NCBI GenBank assembly: GCA_040219135.1
Contig: JAVJTA010000003.1
Coordinates: 1-64,000 of the forward strand
Direction: 5' to 3'
Source: UBA7803 sp040219135
GTDB taxonomy: Bacteria > Pseudomonadota > Gammaproteobacteria > Pseudomonadales > Azotimanducaceae
DNA: 64,000 nucleotides
Part shown: one piece after another, positions 23,823-32,499 of the stretch
Position numbering within the stretch: position 1 is the first letter of the stretch
How the letters are laid out: the number at the start of each line of letters is the position of its first letter
Position numbers and translations under genes: made by a program
Notes under the pieces: model-generated
Databases searched by the model: none
Told to the model about the DNA's origin: nothing
What the model saw: the letters and a program-made list of their open reading frames with translations, nothing else

Positions 23823-24677
23823 ATGCACACCGCGACGCGACGACCGCGCGCCGGCGGATGCCATGGTAGGCGATTGCTCGCGCTGTCAGTCTGGATGTCC
23901 GGGCTGCTGCTTGCTGCGGTTGCCGCGGCGGTCGAGCCCGTACCTTCGCCGATTCCAACCCTGACCGATGCGGACATCGAATCCGGGCAGGCCCTGTTCC
24001 GCGTCCACTGCGCGCGCTGTCACGGCATGCTCGGCGACGGCGGTGAGGGCCCGAGTCTGAGGCGGCCGACGCTGCGCTACGCCCGTGACGATCACGCGCT
24101 GTTCGAGGTGATTTTGGAGGGGATTCCCGGCACCGGCATGCCGCGCACCTGGGCGCCTAACGACGGCGAGCTGTGGCAGATCGCCGGCTACGTCAAAAGC
24201 CTGGGGCGGCTCCCCGCAGAACCGATGCCTGGCGACCCGGCCGGCGGCCGCGTGTTGTACGAAACGCAGAACTGCGCGGCCTGCCACATCAGCCGTGGTG
24301 AGGGCCGCGGTGTCGGGCCGGAGCTCAGCGACGTCGGCCTGCGGCGCAATGCCGAGTATCTGCGCCGCGCGCTTACCAACCCGGACGCCGATTCGCCCAT
24401 CCTCACGAGTCAGCTCACGGGGAACATCAACGCGTTTCTCACACTGCGCCTGACCGCGCCGGACGGCGAGTACGAAGGGCTGCGGGTCAGCGAGGACGAG
24501 TTCTCGGTGCAGCTGCGCGACCTGAGCGGGCGCCTGCACTCTTTCGACAAGCGCGGTCTGCTGAGCTACGAGCGCGCCTTCGGCCACAGCCTGATGCCCG
24601 GCTACGCCACCCGATTGACCGAGACCCAGACCGACGACCTGGTCTCCTATCTGATGAGCCTGAAAGGGGGGTTATGA
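23823..24677 (+). CDS. Dihaem periplasmic cytochrome c
   Basis: 284 aa. After an N-terminal Arg-rich start and a hydrophobic signal (about 18-37) there are two haem sites: CARCH (Cys63, Cys66, His67) and CAACH (Cys151, Cys154, His155), each in a class I-type domain with GTGMPRTWAP providing a Met ligand candidate. GGAGGGA precedes the ATG. The stop overlaps the start of the PQQ dehydrogenase gene by four bases, so it is probably that enzyme's electron acceptor. Confidence 0.9.
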   Translation: MHTATRRPRAGGCHGRRLLALSVWMSGLLLAAVAAAVEPVPSPIPTLTDADIESGQALFRVHCARCHGMLGDGGEGPSLRRPTLRYARDDHALFEVILEGIPGTGMPRTWAPNDGELWQIAGYVKSLGRLPAEPMPGDPAGGRVLYETQNCAACHISRGEGRGVGPELSDVGLRRNAEYLRRALTNPDADSPILTSQLTGNINAFLTLRLTAPDGEYEGLRVSEDEFSVQLRDLSGRLHSFDKRGLLSYERAFGHSLMPGYATRLTETQTDDLVSYLMSLKGGL

Positions 24678-26281
24678 AGCGGTTCAGCGCATTCCTGGTG
24701 TTCGGTCTGATGGTGCCCATGACCGCGATCGGCGCGGTGCCGTATCAGCGCCTGCTGGCGGACGAGCGCAACGGCGACGACTGGCTCAGCTACTCGGGCG
24801 GCTACCGCTCGGAGCGGTTCTCGCCGTTGACGCAGGTGCACACCGGAAACGTGGCGGCGCTCAAGGTGATCTGGGCCTACCAGATGCAGCCCACGGAGAT
24901 TCCGGGCGCCGGGCTGCAGGAGACCACGCCGCTGGTGGCCGACGGCATCCTCTATCTCACCGAATCGCCGAGCAGCGTCTCGGCGCTGGACGCGCGCAGC
25001 GGCCGGCTGCTCTGGCACTGGGCGCCCGACATCTCTGAGGAGGTGCTGCACATCGGTTTCCCCAAGGTGAATCGCGGCGTGGCCCTGCTCGGCGACACGG
25101 TCTACGTAGCGACCCTGGATGCTCGCCTGTTCGCTCTGGACGCGGGCACCGGGGCGGTGCGCTGGGAAACGACCGTGGCCGACAACGCCGTCGGCTTCTC
25201 GCTGACCCTTGCGCCGCTGGCCCTGGACGGGCGGATCATCGTCGGGGTGAGCGGTGCCGAGGCCGGGGTGCGCGGCTTCATCGACGCCTACGACGCCAGC
25301 ACCGGCGAGCGCCAGTGGCGCGCCTACACGGTGCCGGCGCCGGGCGAGCCCGGCAGCGAGACCTGGGGCGGCGAGGCCTGGCGCACCGGGGGCGGTTCCA
25401 CCTGGCTCACCGGTTCCTACGATCCGGACCTCGATCTGCTCTACTGGACCACGGGCAATCCGGCGCCGGACTGGAACGGTGACCTGCGCCCGGGGGACAA
25501 CCTGTTCACCTGCTCGCTGCTGGCGCTCGACCCGGCGACGGGTGCGCTCCGCTGGCACTTTCAGTTCACGCCTCACGACACCCACGACTGGGATGCGAAC
25601 CAGATCCCCGTGCTGGTGGATGCGACCATCGACGATCAGCCGCGGCGCCTGATCGCCCTTGCCAACCGCAACGCCTTCTACTACCTGATCGACCGCGAGA
25701 CCGGCGAGTTCGTGCTGGCAGAGCAGTACTCGAAGCAGACCTGGGCGGCCGGTATCGACGCCGGCGGTCGGCCGATTCTGCTGCCGGACAAGGAACCGAG
25801 CGAGGAGGGCACCCTGGTGTGGCCGAGCCTGCAGGGCGCCACCAACTGGTTCTCGCCGTCCTACAACCCGCAGACCCGACAGTTCTTCGTCGCCAACCGG
25901 CGCATGGGGGCCGTGTACTACAAGGCCGATGCGGAGTACCAACCCGGCACGCCGTTCCTCGGCGGCGGCGAGCAGGCGCTGTCGGGAGACGACGCGTCGG
26001 GGGCGGTGCTGGCTCTGGATGCGCTGACCGGCGAGAAACAGTGGGAGTTTCCGCTGCAGTCGCCGCCCTGGTCGGGGGTGATGGCCACCGCCGGCGGGCT
26101 GCTGTTCGGCGCCACCAACGAGGGCTACGTGTTCGCCCTCGACGCGGCGCAGGGCGAGCCGCTGTGGCGTTTCAATACCGGCGCCCACATCCGCACCAAC
26201 CCCATGGGTTTTGCCGTGGACGGGCAGCAGCGCATCGCCATAACGGGCGGTCAGACGCTGTTCGTGTTCGGTCTGCGGTGA
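24674..26281 (+). CDS. PQQ-dependent alcohol dehydrogenase family quinoprotein
   Basis: 535 aa exported eight-bladed propeller quinoprotein. A signal peptide (1-20) is followed by repeated W-motifs such as LDARSGRLLWHW, LDAGTGAVRWE, LDPATGALRWHF and LDALTGEKQWEF. The catalytic region reads HDTHDWDANQ (301-310): Asp305 aligns with the catalytic Asp and Asp307 with the extra Asp of lanthanide-type enzymes. At the place of the usual Cys-Cys ring there is GFPKVNRG (128-135), so the vicinal disulfide is absent. It is translationally coupled to the cytochrome. Substrate unknown. Confidence 0.9.
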   Translation: MKRFSAFLVFGLMVPMTAIGAVPYQRLLADERNGDDWLSYSGGYRSERFSPLTQVHTGNVAALKVIWAYQMQPTEIPGAGLQETTPLVADGILYLTESPSSVSALDARSGRLLWHWAPDISEEVLHIGFPKVNRGVALLGDTVYVATLDARLFALDAGTGAVRWETTVADNAVGFSLTLAPLALDGRIIVGVSGAEAGVRGFIDAYDASTGERQWRAYTVPAPGEPGSETWGGEAWRTGGGSTWLTGSYDPDLDLLYWTTGNPAPDWNGDLRPGDNLFTCSLLALDPATGALRWHFQFTPHDTHDWDANQIPVLVDATIDDQPRRLIALANRNAFYYLIDRETGEFVLAEQYSKQTWAAGIDAGGRPILLPDKEPSEEGTLVWPSLQGATNWFSPSYNPQTRQFFVANRRMGAVYYKADAEYQPGTPFLGGGEQALSGDDASGAVLALDALTGEKQWEFPLQSPPWSGVMATAGGLLFGATNEGYVFALDAAQGEPLWRFNTGAHIRTNPMGFAVDGQQRIAITGGQTLFVFGLR

Positions 26282-26394
26282 CTCCGTCGCCGCCGCTCGC
26301 GGCGCAGCCGATACAGCTCCCAGCACGGAACGCCGAGGAGCACGCCGAAGGTGAGCGCCAGCTTGCCGAAGATCAGGATCTCGGCGCCCGTCAT
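26251..26394 (-). CDS. Small membrane protein, 47 aa
   Basis: The minus strand reads MTGAEILIFGKLALTFGVLL then GVPCWELYRLRRERRRR: one hydrophobic helix followed by a basic tail. Its ATG overlaps the stop of the nitronate monooxygenase gene by four bases (ATGA), which argues for translation. Its 3' end overlaps the PQQ dehydrogenase gene antisense by 31 bases. No family is named; function unknown. Confidence 0.55.
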   Translation of the reverse strand: MTGAEILIFGKLALTFGVLLGVPCWELYRLRRERRRRSHRRPNTNSV

Positions 26395-27443
26395 CGGCCG
26401 GCCGTGGCCTCTTCCTCGAGCGCCCGCAGCAGCGCGCCGGCCGGCATCGGGTTCGGCCGGGTTCTGCCCTCACCGGCCCACATCGCGGCGAACTCGGAGG
26501 ACCCCGCAGCGCCGGCCGCCGCGGCGAGCCGTTTTGCGGCGTCATAGGCGAGGGGATAGTCCGGGGCTTCGGCGTCGTGTTCGCCCAGCTCGCGGACGAA
26601 ACGATTGACCAGGCCGCGGGCCGGTCGCCCTGAGAAAACCGAGGTCATGGCGGTGCGCCGGTCCGGATTCCGCAGCGCCTGGCGGTAGGCGTCGGCGGCC
26701 GCCGATTCCGGGCAGTCGACGAACACGGTGCCGAGTTGCACCCCGGCGGCTCCCAGTTCCAGGGCATAGGCAATTCCGGCGCCGTCGCTCAGGCCCCCGG
26801 CGGCGAGCACCGGTACATCGACGGCGTGCACGATGGCCGGCAGCAGCGCGAAGGTCGACAACCCTTCATCCGGTCCCGAGCCGAACGCGCCGCGATGGCC
26901 GCCGGCCTCGAACCCCTGGGCGATCACCGCGTCGATGCCGGCTGCTTCGAGCTGCACGGCTTCGGCAACCGACGTCGCCGTGGCCAGGAGGCGGCAGCCG
27001 GCCCCCTTCAGGGCGCGCAGGGTGGCAGCGTCGGGCAGTCCGAAGTGCAGGCTCACCACCGCCGGCGCATGATCGAGGAGCACGGCGAGCAGGTCCGGAT
27101 CGTCGTCCAGCGGTCGATAGATTTCCTCCAGCACGGCGGGCGGTTCGGCGTCGAACTCGCCGAACCAGGGCTCCAGCCGGCGCAGCCAGGCGGCCTCGCG
27201 CGCCCGGTCGCGGCGCGGCGCCGGGTGGACGAAGACGTTCACGTTCAGCGGCCCGGCCGCGGCGCGCCGGGCGTTCGAGATGGCGCTGTCCGCTGCGGCC
27301 GCGTTCATCGCGCCGACGGCGATGGAGCCGAGCCCGCCGGCCTTGATCACCGCGGCCGCCAGTCCCGGCGTGGAGACGCCGGCCATGGGGGCCTGCACGA
27401 TCGGCACGCTCAGGTCCAGAAGCTCGGTCAGGGCGGTGCGCAC
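26391..27443 (-). CDS. Nitronate monooxygenase (2-nitropropane dioxygenase family)
   Basis: 350 aa FMN-dependent TIM-barrel enzyme that oxidises alkyl nitronates. It starts LTELLDLSVPIVQAPMAGVS, then GGLGSIAVGA, VIAQGFEAGGHRG (FMN/active-site loop) and VPVLAAGGLSDGAGI with GAAGVQLGT, the phosphate-binding end. The start is GTG. It is divergent from isocitrate lyase across a 186-base regulatory region and coupled to a 47 aa membrane protein. Confidence 0.9.
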   Translation of the reverse strand: MRTALTELLDLSVPIVQAPMAGVSTPGLAAAVIKAGGLGSIAVGAMNAAAADSAISNARRAAAGPLNVNVFVHPAPRRDRAREAAWLRRLEPWFGEFDAEPPAVLEEIYRPLDDDPDLLAVLLDHAPAVVSLHFGLPDAATLRALKGAGCRLLATATSVAEAVQLEAAGIDAVIAQGFEAGGHRGAFGSGPDEGLSTFALLPAIVHAVDVPVLAAGGLSDGAGIAYALELGAAGVQLGTVFVDCPESAAADAYRQALRNPDRRTAMTSVFSGRPARGLVNRFVRELGEHDAEAPDYPLAYDAAKRLAAAAGAAGSSEFAAMWAGEGRTRPNPMPAGALLRALEEEATAGR

Positions 27444-27501
27444 GACGCGGACTCGACAGCGGCGGAGGCGGCATTCTGCCAGGACTGAATCAGTCGTATA
27501 C

Positions 27502-27537
27502 GGAATATGTTGATTTTCAGATATTCCATTTTATTGT
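27502..27537 (+). promoter_or_regulatory. Putative aceA promoter with overlapping operator dyad
   Basis: An inverted repeat GGAATAT (27502-27508) and ATATTCC (27521-27527), 12 bases apart, overlaps a possible -35 TTGATT (27510-27515) and lies just ahead of a possible -10 TATTGT (27532-27537). The dyad stands in a short AT-rich patch inside very GC-rich DNA between the divergent nitronate monooxygenase and isocitrate lyase genes. A repressor site is the simplest reading. The regulator is unknown. Confidence 0.4.
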
Positions 27538-27629
27538 CTGCCCATCGCTGGTAACTTGCCGCGATTCTCATCGGGGGGCGGGAATCTCTTCGCACCCCTC
27601 TATCGACATCACCGAACAGGAAAGCGCCC

Positions 27630-29231
27630 ATGGCCGGCTATCTGCAACAGATCGAGGAAGTCAAAGCGAACCTTCAGCAGCGCGAGGAGTGGAAGGCCAT
27701 CAATCCCGAATACGTCGTGCGCATGCGGCTGCAGAACCGGTTCACCTCCGGTCTCGACATCGCTCAGCACTGCGCCGACATCATGCGCCGTGACATGGCC
27801 GCCTACGACAAGGACCAGTCCAAGTACACCCAGTCCCTGGGCGCCTGGCACGGCTTCATCGCCCAGCAGACCATGATGTCGGTGAAGAAGCACCACGGCA
27901 CGACCGATCGCCGCTACATCTATCTGTCCGGCTGGATGGTCGCGGCGCTGCGCTCCGAGTTCGGCCCGCTGCCCGACCAGAGCATGCACGAGAAGACTTC
28001 GGTGTCCGACCTGATCGAAGAGATCTACACGTTCCTCAAGCAGGCCGACGCCCGCGAGCTGCGGCACATTTTCGTCGAGCTGGACGAAGCCCGCGCCGCC
28101 GGCGGGAACGTCGACGCCATCATTCAGAAGATCGACAACTACGAGACCCACGTGGTGCCGATCATCGCCGACATCGACGCCGGCTTCGGCAACGAGGAAG
28201 CCACCTACCTGCTGGCCAAGCGCATGATCGAGGCCGGCGCCTGCGCCATCCAGATCGAGAACCAGGTATCCGACGCCAAGCAGTGCGGCCACCAGGCCGG
28301 CAAAGTCACCGTGCCCCACGAGGATTTCATCTCGAAGATCAACGCCGTGCGCTACGCGTTCCTGGAGCTCGGCATCGACAACGGCATCATCGTCGCCCGC
28401 ACCGACTCGCTCGGCGCCGGCCTCACCCAGAAGATTCCGGTGCCGCTGTCTCCCGGCGATCTGGGCCAGAAATACCTGGATTTCCTCGACGCGGAGCCGG
28501 TCCACGACGTCAGCGAGCTGAAGGACGGCGACGTGACCATCCACCAGAAGGGACAACTCGCCAAGCCGAAGCGGCTCGACAACGGGCTGTACGCGTTCCG
28601 TGAAGACACCGGATTCGACCGGGTGGTGCTGGACTGCGTGACCAGCCTCGAGCACGGCGCCGACCTGCTGTGGATCGAGACCGAGAAGCCGAACGTGGAG
28701 CAGATCGCGGCGATGGTGGACGCCATCCGCAAGAAGCGCCCGGACGCGAAACTCGTGTACAACAACTCGCCGTCGTTCAACTGGACGCTGAAGTTCCGCG
28801 AGCACGTGTACGAAGAGTGGAAAGCCGCCGGCAAGGACGTCTCGAAGTACCCGGATCCGACCAAGGATGCGAAGTCGCTGATGGCGGCCGAGCTCGACGA
28901 ATCGGAGCTGGCCATCGAGGCCGACCGGCAGATCCAGACGTTCCAGCGTGACGCCGCCAAGCGCGCGGGGATTTTCCATCATCTGATCACGCTGCCGACC
29001 TACCACACGGCGGCACTGTCCACGGATCGCCTGAGCGAAGGCTACTTCGGCGAGGAGGGCATGCTGGCCTATGTGCTCGGGGTGCAGCGTCAGGAGATCC
29101 GTCGCGAGCTGGCCGCGGTGAAGCACCAGGATCTCGCCGGCTCCAATGTCGGCGACGACCACAAGGAGTACTTCCTGGGTGAAAAGGCGCTGCTGGCGGG
29201 CGGTGCGGCGAACACGATGAATCAGTTCTGA
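27630..29231 (+). CDS. aceA: Isocitrate lyase
   Basis: Cleaves isocitrate to glyoxylate and succinate, the first step of the glyoxylate bypass. 533 aa, the long class found in Pseudomonas and relatives. The catalytic loop reads KQCGHQAGK (about residues 214-222), with the metal region IADIDAGFGN before it and YNNSPSFNW near the end. AGGAAAG precedes the ATG. Malate synthase is not in the window. Transcribed alone, from the dyad-bearing region upstream. It supports growth on acetate or fatty acids, in line with the acyl-CoA genes in the window. Confidence 0.97.
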   Translation: MAGYLQQIEEVKANLQQREEWKAINPEYVVRMRLQNRFTSGLDIAQHCADIMRRDMAAYDKDQSKYTQSLGAWHGFIAQQTMMSVKKHHGTTDRRYIYLSGWMVAALRSEFGPLPDQSMHEKTSVSDLIEEIYTFLKQADARELRHIFVELDEARAAGGNVDAIIQKIDNYETHVVPIIADIDAGFGNEEATYLLAKRMIEAGACAIQIENQVSDAKQCGHQAGKVTVPHEDFISKINAVRYAFLELGIDNGIIVARTDSLGAGLTQKIPVPLSPGDLGQKYLDFLDAEPVHDVSELKDGDVTIHQKGQLAKPKRLDNGLYAFREDTGFDRVVLDCVTSLEHGADLLWIETEKPNVEQIAAMVDAIRKKRPDAKLVYNNSPSFNWTLKFREHVYEEWKAAGKDVSKYPDPTKDAKSLMAAELDESELAIEADRQIQTFQRDAAKRAGIFHHLITLPTYHTAALSTDRLSEGYFGEEGMLAYVLGVQRQEIRRELAAVKHQDLAGSNVGDDHKEYFLGEKALLAGGAANTMNQF

Positions 29232-29254
29232 CGGGAACCGGAACGACGGACGGG

Positions 29255-29277
29255 GCCGGCCGGTGCAACCGGCTGGC
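29255..29277. terminator. Hairpin between convergent aceA and regulator genes
   Basis: GCCGGCCGGT and ACCGGCTGGC pair over ten positions (one G-T wobble) around a GCA loop. It sits between the convergent stops at 29231 and 29277. There is no T-tract, so intrinsic termination is only plausible. Confidence 0.45.
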
Positions 29278-31109
29278 TACGCCGGATGGCTCTCGAGGAA
29301 GGCGATACCTTTGCGGAACGGCGTGCGTCGAACGCGCGCCTGCATTCGCTCGATGACCGCTTGGAAGCGTGATTCGGCCAGGTAGTCGGCTGGCAAGGTC
29401 GCTAGCAGGAACGCCGGCGTCACGATCCCAGTGAATCCGCAGTTGACGATGCCGTACTCCGGCGCCTGGCTTTTCAGATCGAGACAGCGATAGACACTGT
29501 CTTTGCAGTCGGCCGCGAGGAAAAGCGATTCCCGGTGATTGTGGGGATGTCGGAACGGTCCGCCAATGGGATCGGGGTCCTCAACGGCCATCAGAGCTTC
29601 CCCGAGGGCGCGATTCATGCCGCACCAGCCCCCCGTCTCGACTCCGGCCCGCGCGGCGTCCGCATGCTCAGGGAAAGCGTCGAGCAGGGTCGCGGTGGCT
29701 TCTTCGGCACGTCCTACTGCGTGATAAGCCCGGGCGAGGCAGAGGCGAGCCTCTGCCAGATGGCCGTGGGGGCCGGATTCCTCGCCGGTCTCGACGGCAA
29801 GCGCCACGCCGGCTTCCAACGCTTCGACGGCTGCTTCGTGATTGCCGAGAAAGAGTTGGGCGCGGCCGACGTTCATGTGCGCAGGCGCCATCAACGGATC
29901 GACCCGGGTAGCTCGATGAGCAACGACGAGGGCCGCGTCGAAGTCGCCATCACTCAACAGGGCACGGGCCGACAGGTTCAGCAGGACGCTGTGATTGGGG
30001 TTGTAGCGGATTCCCCGGTCGAGCAATCGCTTCATCGTTCTCCGGTCGCCGGCTACCCAGGAATGGTAGGCAAAAACGAAGTACGCGTCGGCGTTGGTTG
30101 GATCGAATTCTAGAGCCCGCCGCGCATTCGCAACTCGGCCCTCCGCATCGCCTGGTATGAGGCGATTGCCGACCCGGTGGTCGAGCATCGGCTGGAATCG
30201 AGCCAGCAAACCAAAGGCCGCCGAGTACTCGGGGTCGATCGCGATCGCCCGGCGCAAGAGGTCACAGGCGTCCGCTTGCTTTGTGACGTCTATGGTTTTC
30301 GCCAGCTCAGCCGCTTGACGCACCAGGGTCCAGGCGCGGACGTCCTGGGTGCGGTAGCGGTAAGCCAGAACCGCTGACGGTGCGTCCGTGATCCCCATCT
30401 CCGTCCGTATTGCCTCAGCAATGCCGACCGCTATCTCGTTCTGAACCTCGAACACGTCCGCAAGAGAACGCTGGTAACGCCCGGACCACAAACGCAGCTC
30501 GTCGTCGACTTCGATCCAGTGTACGACGACGGTGACGCTTTCGCCGACGGCCTGCACAGCACCCTGGACCACGCTGCCGACATCGAGACGTCGACCGATG
30601 GCATGGACATCAGCTCCGGCCTTTTTGGCTACGTCTGCAGAATATCGCGTGGTTACGCGTAGACCATCGATTCGGGCAAGCGCAGATATCAGTTCCTCAG
30701 CCAGTCCGTTGGACAACCAGGCGTGGTCGCCGAGGGGACTCAGATCGTCGAATGGAACAACGGCAATTGATGAAAGGGGTACAGAAGTCGCCTTTTCTTC
30801 GGGCCTGCCAATCGGACCAATCGCGCGGTAGCCACGCTTGCGTACGGTCTCCACATAGCGTGGATTTCTGGCGTCGTCGCCCAGCCCGGAACGGATCTGG
30901 GCGATACAACGGGCCACCATGCCGGGTTCTGCGTGCCGACCCGACCAGAAGCTATCGAGAAACCTGTCAACTGAGACGACCTGATCGGCGTGTTCGAGCA
31001 GGCATGCCAGCACATTCATCGCCAGGGGTTGAAGCAGCACGCATTCCTCACCGCGTTGCAGCTGATTCAAGGTCGTATCGACCAGCCAGTCCTGGAACTG
31101 GAGCTTCAT
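29277..31109 (-). CDS. Winged-helix regulator with TolB-like and TPR domains
   Basis: About 610 aa. Residues 1-100 form an OmpR/CadC-type winged helix: LQPLAMNVLACLLEHADQVV and YVETVRKRGYRAIGPI. A TolB-N-like segment follows, SIAVVPFDDLSPLGDHAWL with LAEELISALARIDGL. The C-terminal half is TPR repeats, such as RAIAIDPEYSAAFGLLARF and RALEFDPTNADAYFVFAY. There is no transmembrane helix between DNA-binding and sensor parts, unlike CadC. The ATG at 31109 is chosen because it immediately precedes the winged helix; starts at 31139 and 31193 exist. Target unknown. Confidence 0.85.
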   Translation of the reverse strand: MKLQFQDWLVDTTLNQLQRGEECVLLQPLAMNVLACLLEHADQVVSVDRFLDSFWSGRHAEPGMVARCIAQIRSGLGDDARNPRYVETVRKRGYRAIGPIGRPEEKATSVPLSSIAVVPFDDLSPLGDHAWLSNGLAEELISALARIDGLRVTTRYSADVAKKAGADVHAIGRRLDVGSVVQGAVQAVGESVTVVVHWIEVDDELRLWSGRYQRSLADVFEVQNEIAVGIAEAIRTEMGITDAPSAVLAYRYRTQDVRAWTLVRQAAELAKTIDVTKQADACDLLRRAIAIDPEYSAAFGLLARFQPMLDHRVGNRLIPGDAEGRVANARRALEFDPTNADAYFVFAYHSWVAGDRRTMKRLLDRGIRYNPNHSVLLNLSARALLSDGDFDAALVVAHRATRVDPLMAPAHMNVGRAQLFLGNHEAAVEALEAGVALAVETGEESGPHGHLAEARLCLARAYHAVGRAEEATATLLDAFPEHADAARAGVETGGWCGMNRALGEALMAVEDPDPIGGPFRHPHNHRESLFLAADCKDSVYRCLDLKSQAPEYGIVNCGFTGIVTPAFLLATLPADYLAESRFQAVIERMQARVRRTPFRKGIAFLESHPA

Positions 31110-31253
31110 CGCCGGATACCGGAAACGACTCCTCTGCATGGTAGCGCGCCTCGGGCGCACAGAAAAACCATGTGGAGCGCAGATTCTGCGCATGCGGACG
31201 GCTGAGCAGCTCGAGAGGATCGGTCAACTTGGAAGCGCAATGCGAGATATACG

Positions 31254-31574
31254 ATGAGTCTGGTCCACGATTACATCCGATCGAGTGAACGTACGGGACG
31301 ACTTGCAGTTAGGCTGACCATCGCCGCAGCCCTGATGACGATGAGTGCCTGCAGTACAGTAGCGCCATCGGGGACGCTGGAAGCGGAGCGTAGGGAACGT
31401 CAACGCAGCTACGCGACCGACTGTCGAAGGCATCCAGAAAACTACGGATATCCGTACAGCGGGGAAGAGTTGATGCGGACTGCTCAGGCGTTGGGCCTCA
31501 GCACGCCCGTCCACGAGATCGTGGCCTACTGCTCCGGCGTGGCGAGAATACTGGCCGGGTATCCTATCCTCTGA
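31254..31574 (+). CDS. Small putative lipoprotein
   Basis: 106 aa. An Arg-rich start, RTGRLAVRLTIAAALM, leads to the lipobox MSAC at about residues 30-33. The mature part has two more cysteines (CRRHPENYGY and EIVAYCSG), which could form a disulfide, and the motif YPYSGEELMRTAQALG. No family name is recognised. It is divergent from the TPR regulator gene. Confidence 0.6.
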   Translation: MSLVHDYIRSSERTGRLAVRLTIAAALMTMSACSTVAPSGTLEAERRERQRSYATDCRRHPENYGYPYSGEELMRTAQALGLSTPVHEIVAYCSGVARILAGYPIL

Positions 31575-31708
31575 TTTGCGCGCCTAGTCGATGAATCACC
31601 CCGCGTGCTCATGGTTGACGCGCCTCCGAGGCGAAACGCAATTTCGCAAGAATCCCGCTGTGTCGAAACGATACACTTTGGCTTGTTGAGGCTACCGGGA
31701 ACATCCGT

Positions 31709-32047
31709 TGACGACATTTGAGTATCTGTCGGTCTTCATCTCGATTGTCATCGGCCTGGGTTGTGCGGATACTGGGCGGTGTCGCTTCGATAATTGACCG
31801 ACGTGATTCGCGTTCCCATTGGGTCCATTCGGCGTGGGTCGGTTACTTTGTTTTCTGGCGACCCTATTTCTGGTGGTTTACGTTCGACTGGCGGCGCGTA
31901 GAAAGAGTGGACGTTCCCGGTGTTTCTGTTCGTCGTCCTGTTCGCAATGCTCGCCTACCTGACTGTCTTCGTGCTCGTTCCCGAGCGCGACTCAGACATC
32001 GTGGATCGTCAAGCCTACTTTGACCGGGTGCGACCTCGTAACGTAGA
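31709..32047 (+). pseudogene. Decayed membrane-protein gene
   Basis: Three frames carry consecutive pieces of one hydrophobic protein: FEYLSVFISIVIGLG, then SAWVGYFVFWRPYFWWFTFD, then FLFVVLFAMLAYLTVFVLVP followed by ERDSDIVDRQAYF. At least two frameshifts are needed to read it through. Base composition is lower in GC than the surroundings. It ends just before the VOC gene. The 134 bases between 31575 and 31708 hold nothing I recognise. Confidence 0.6.
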
Positions 32048-32049
32048 AC

Positions 32050-32442
32050 ATGAGAATCACGCTTACCAGCATATCGGTTGGAGACCAGAAGGCCGCACTG
32101 GCGTTCTACACGGAGAAACTCGGTTTCATCAAAAAGGCCGACATACCCATGGGGGACGTCAGTTGGTTAACCGTGATCTCCCCTGAATGCCCGGATGGAC
32201 CCGAACTGGTACTTGAACCAAACGCCGAGTATCCGGCGATGAAAGCCTTGAAGCAGGCTCTCAGGAGCGACGGGATACCCTTCACGGCATTTGAAGTTGA
32301 CGACATCGACGCCGAGCATGCCCGTCTTCGCGGACTCGGCGTTCTCTTCACTCAGGACCCCGTGGAAGGCGGCGGTGTCAGGTACGCGATCTTTGACGAC
32401 ACCTGCGGCAATCTGATCCAGATCTATCAACGCAGTGATTGA
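32050..32442 (+). CDS. VOC-family protein (glyoxalase-like)
   Basis: 130 aa, MRITLTSISVGDQKAALAFY at the start, then YTEKLGFIKKADIPMG, LVLEPNAEYPAMKALKQAL, FEVDDIDAEHARLRGLGV and the closing YAIFDDTCGNLIQIYQ. This is the standard two-module fold with the C-terminal Glu replaced by Gln in LIQIYQ. Substrate unknown. It lies right after a decayed membrane gene. Confidence 0.85.
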   Translation: MRITLTSISVGDQKAALAFYTEKLGFIKKADIPMGDVSWLTVISPECPDGPELVLEPNAEYPAMKALKQALRSDGIPFTAFEVDDIDAEHARLRGLGVLFTQDPVEGGGVRYAIFDDTCGNLIQIYQRSD

Positions 32443-32499
32443 AGACTGTTGGCCGGCCCGGAGCGGGCGACGCTCCTGCCGGCAGACACAGGGTCCGTG

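Noticed and set aside
24155..24161. GCCTAAC box inside the cytochrome c gene
   Set aside because: It lies in an intact, well-conserved coding region and has no partner box; a chance match to the attC consensus.
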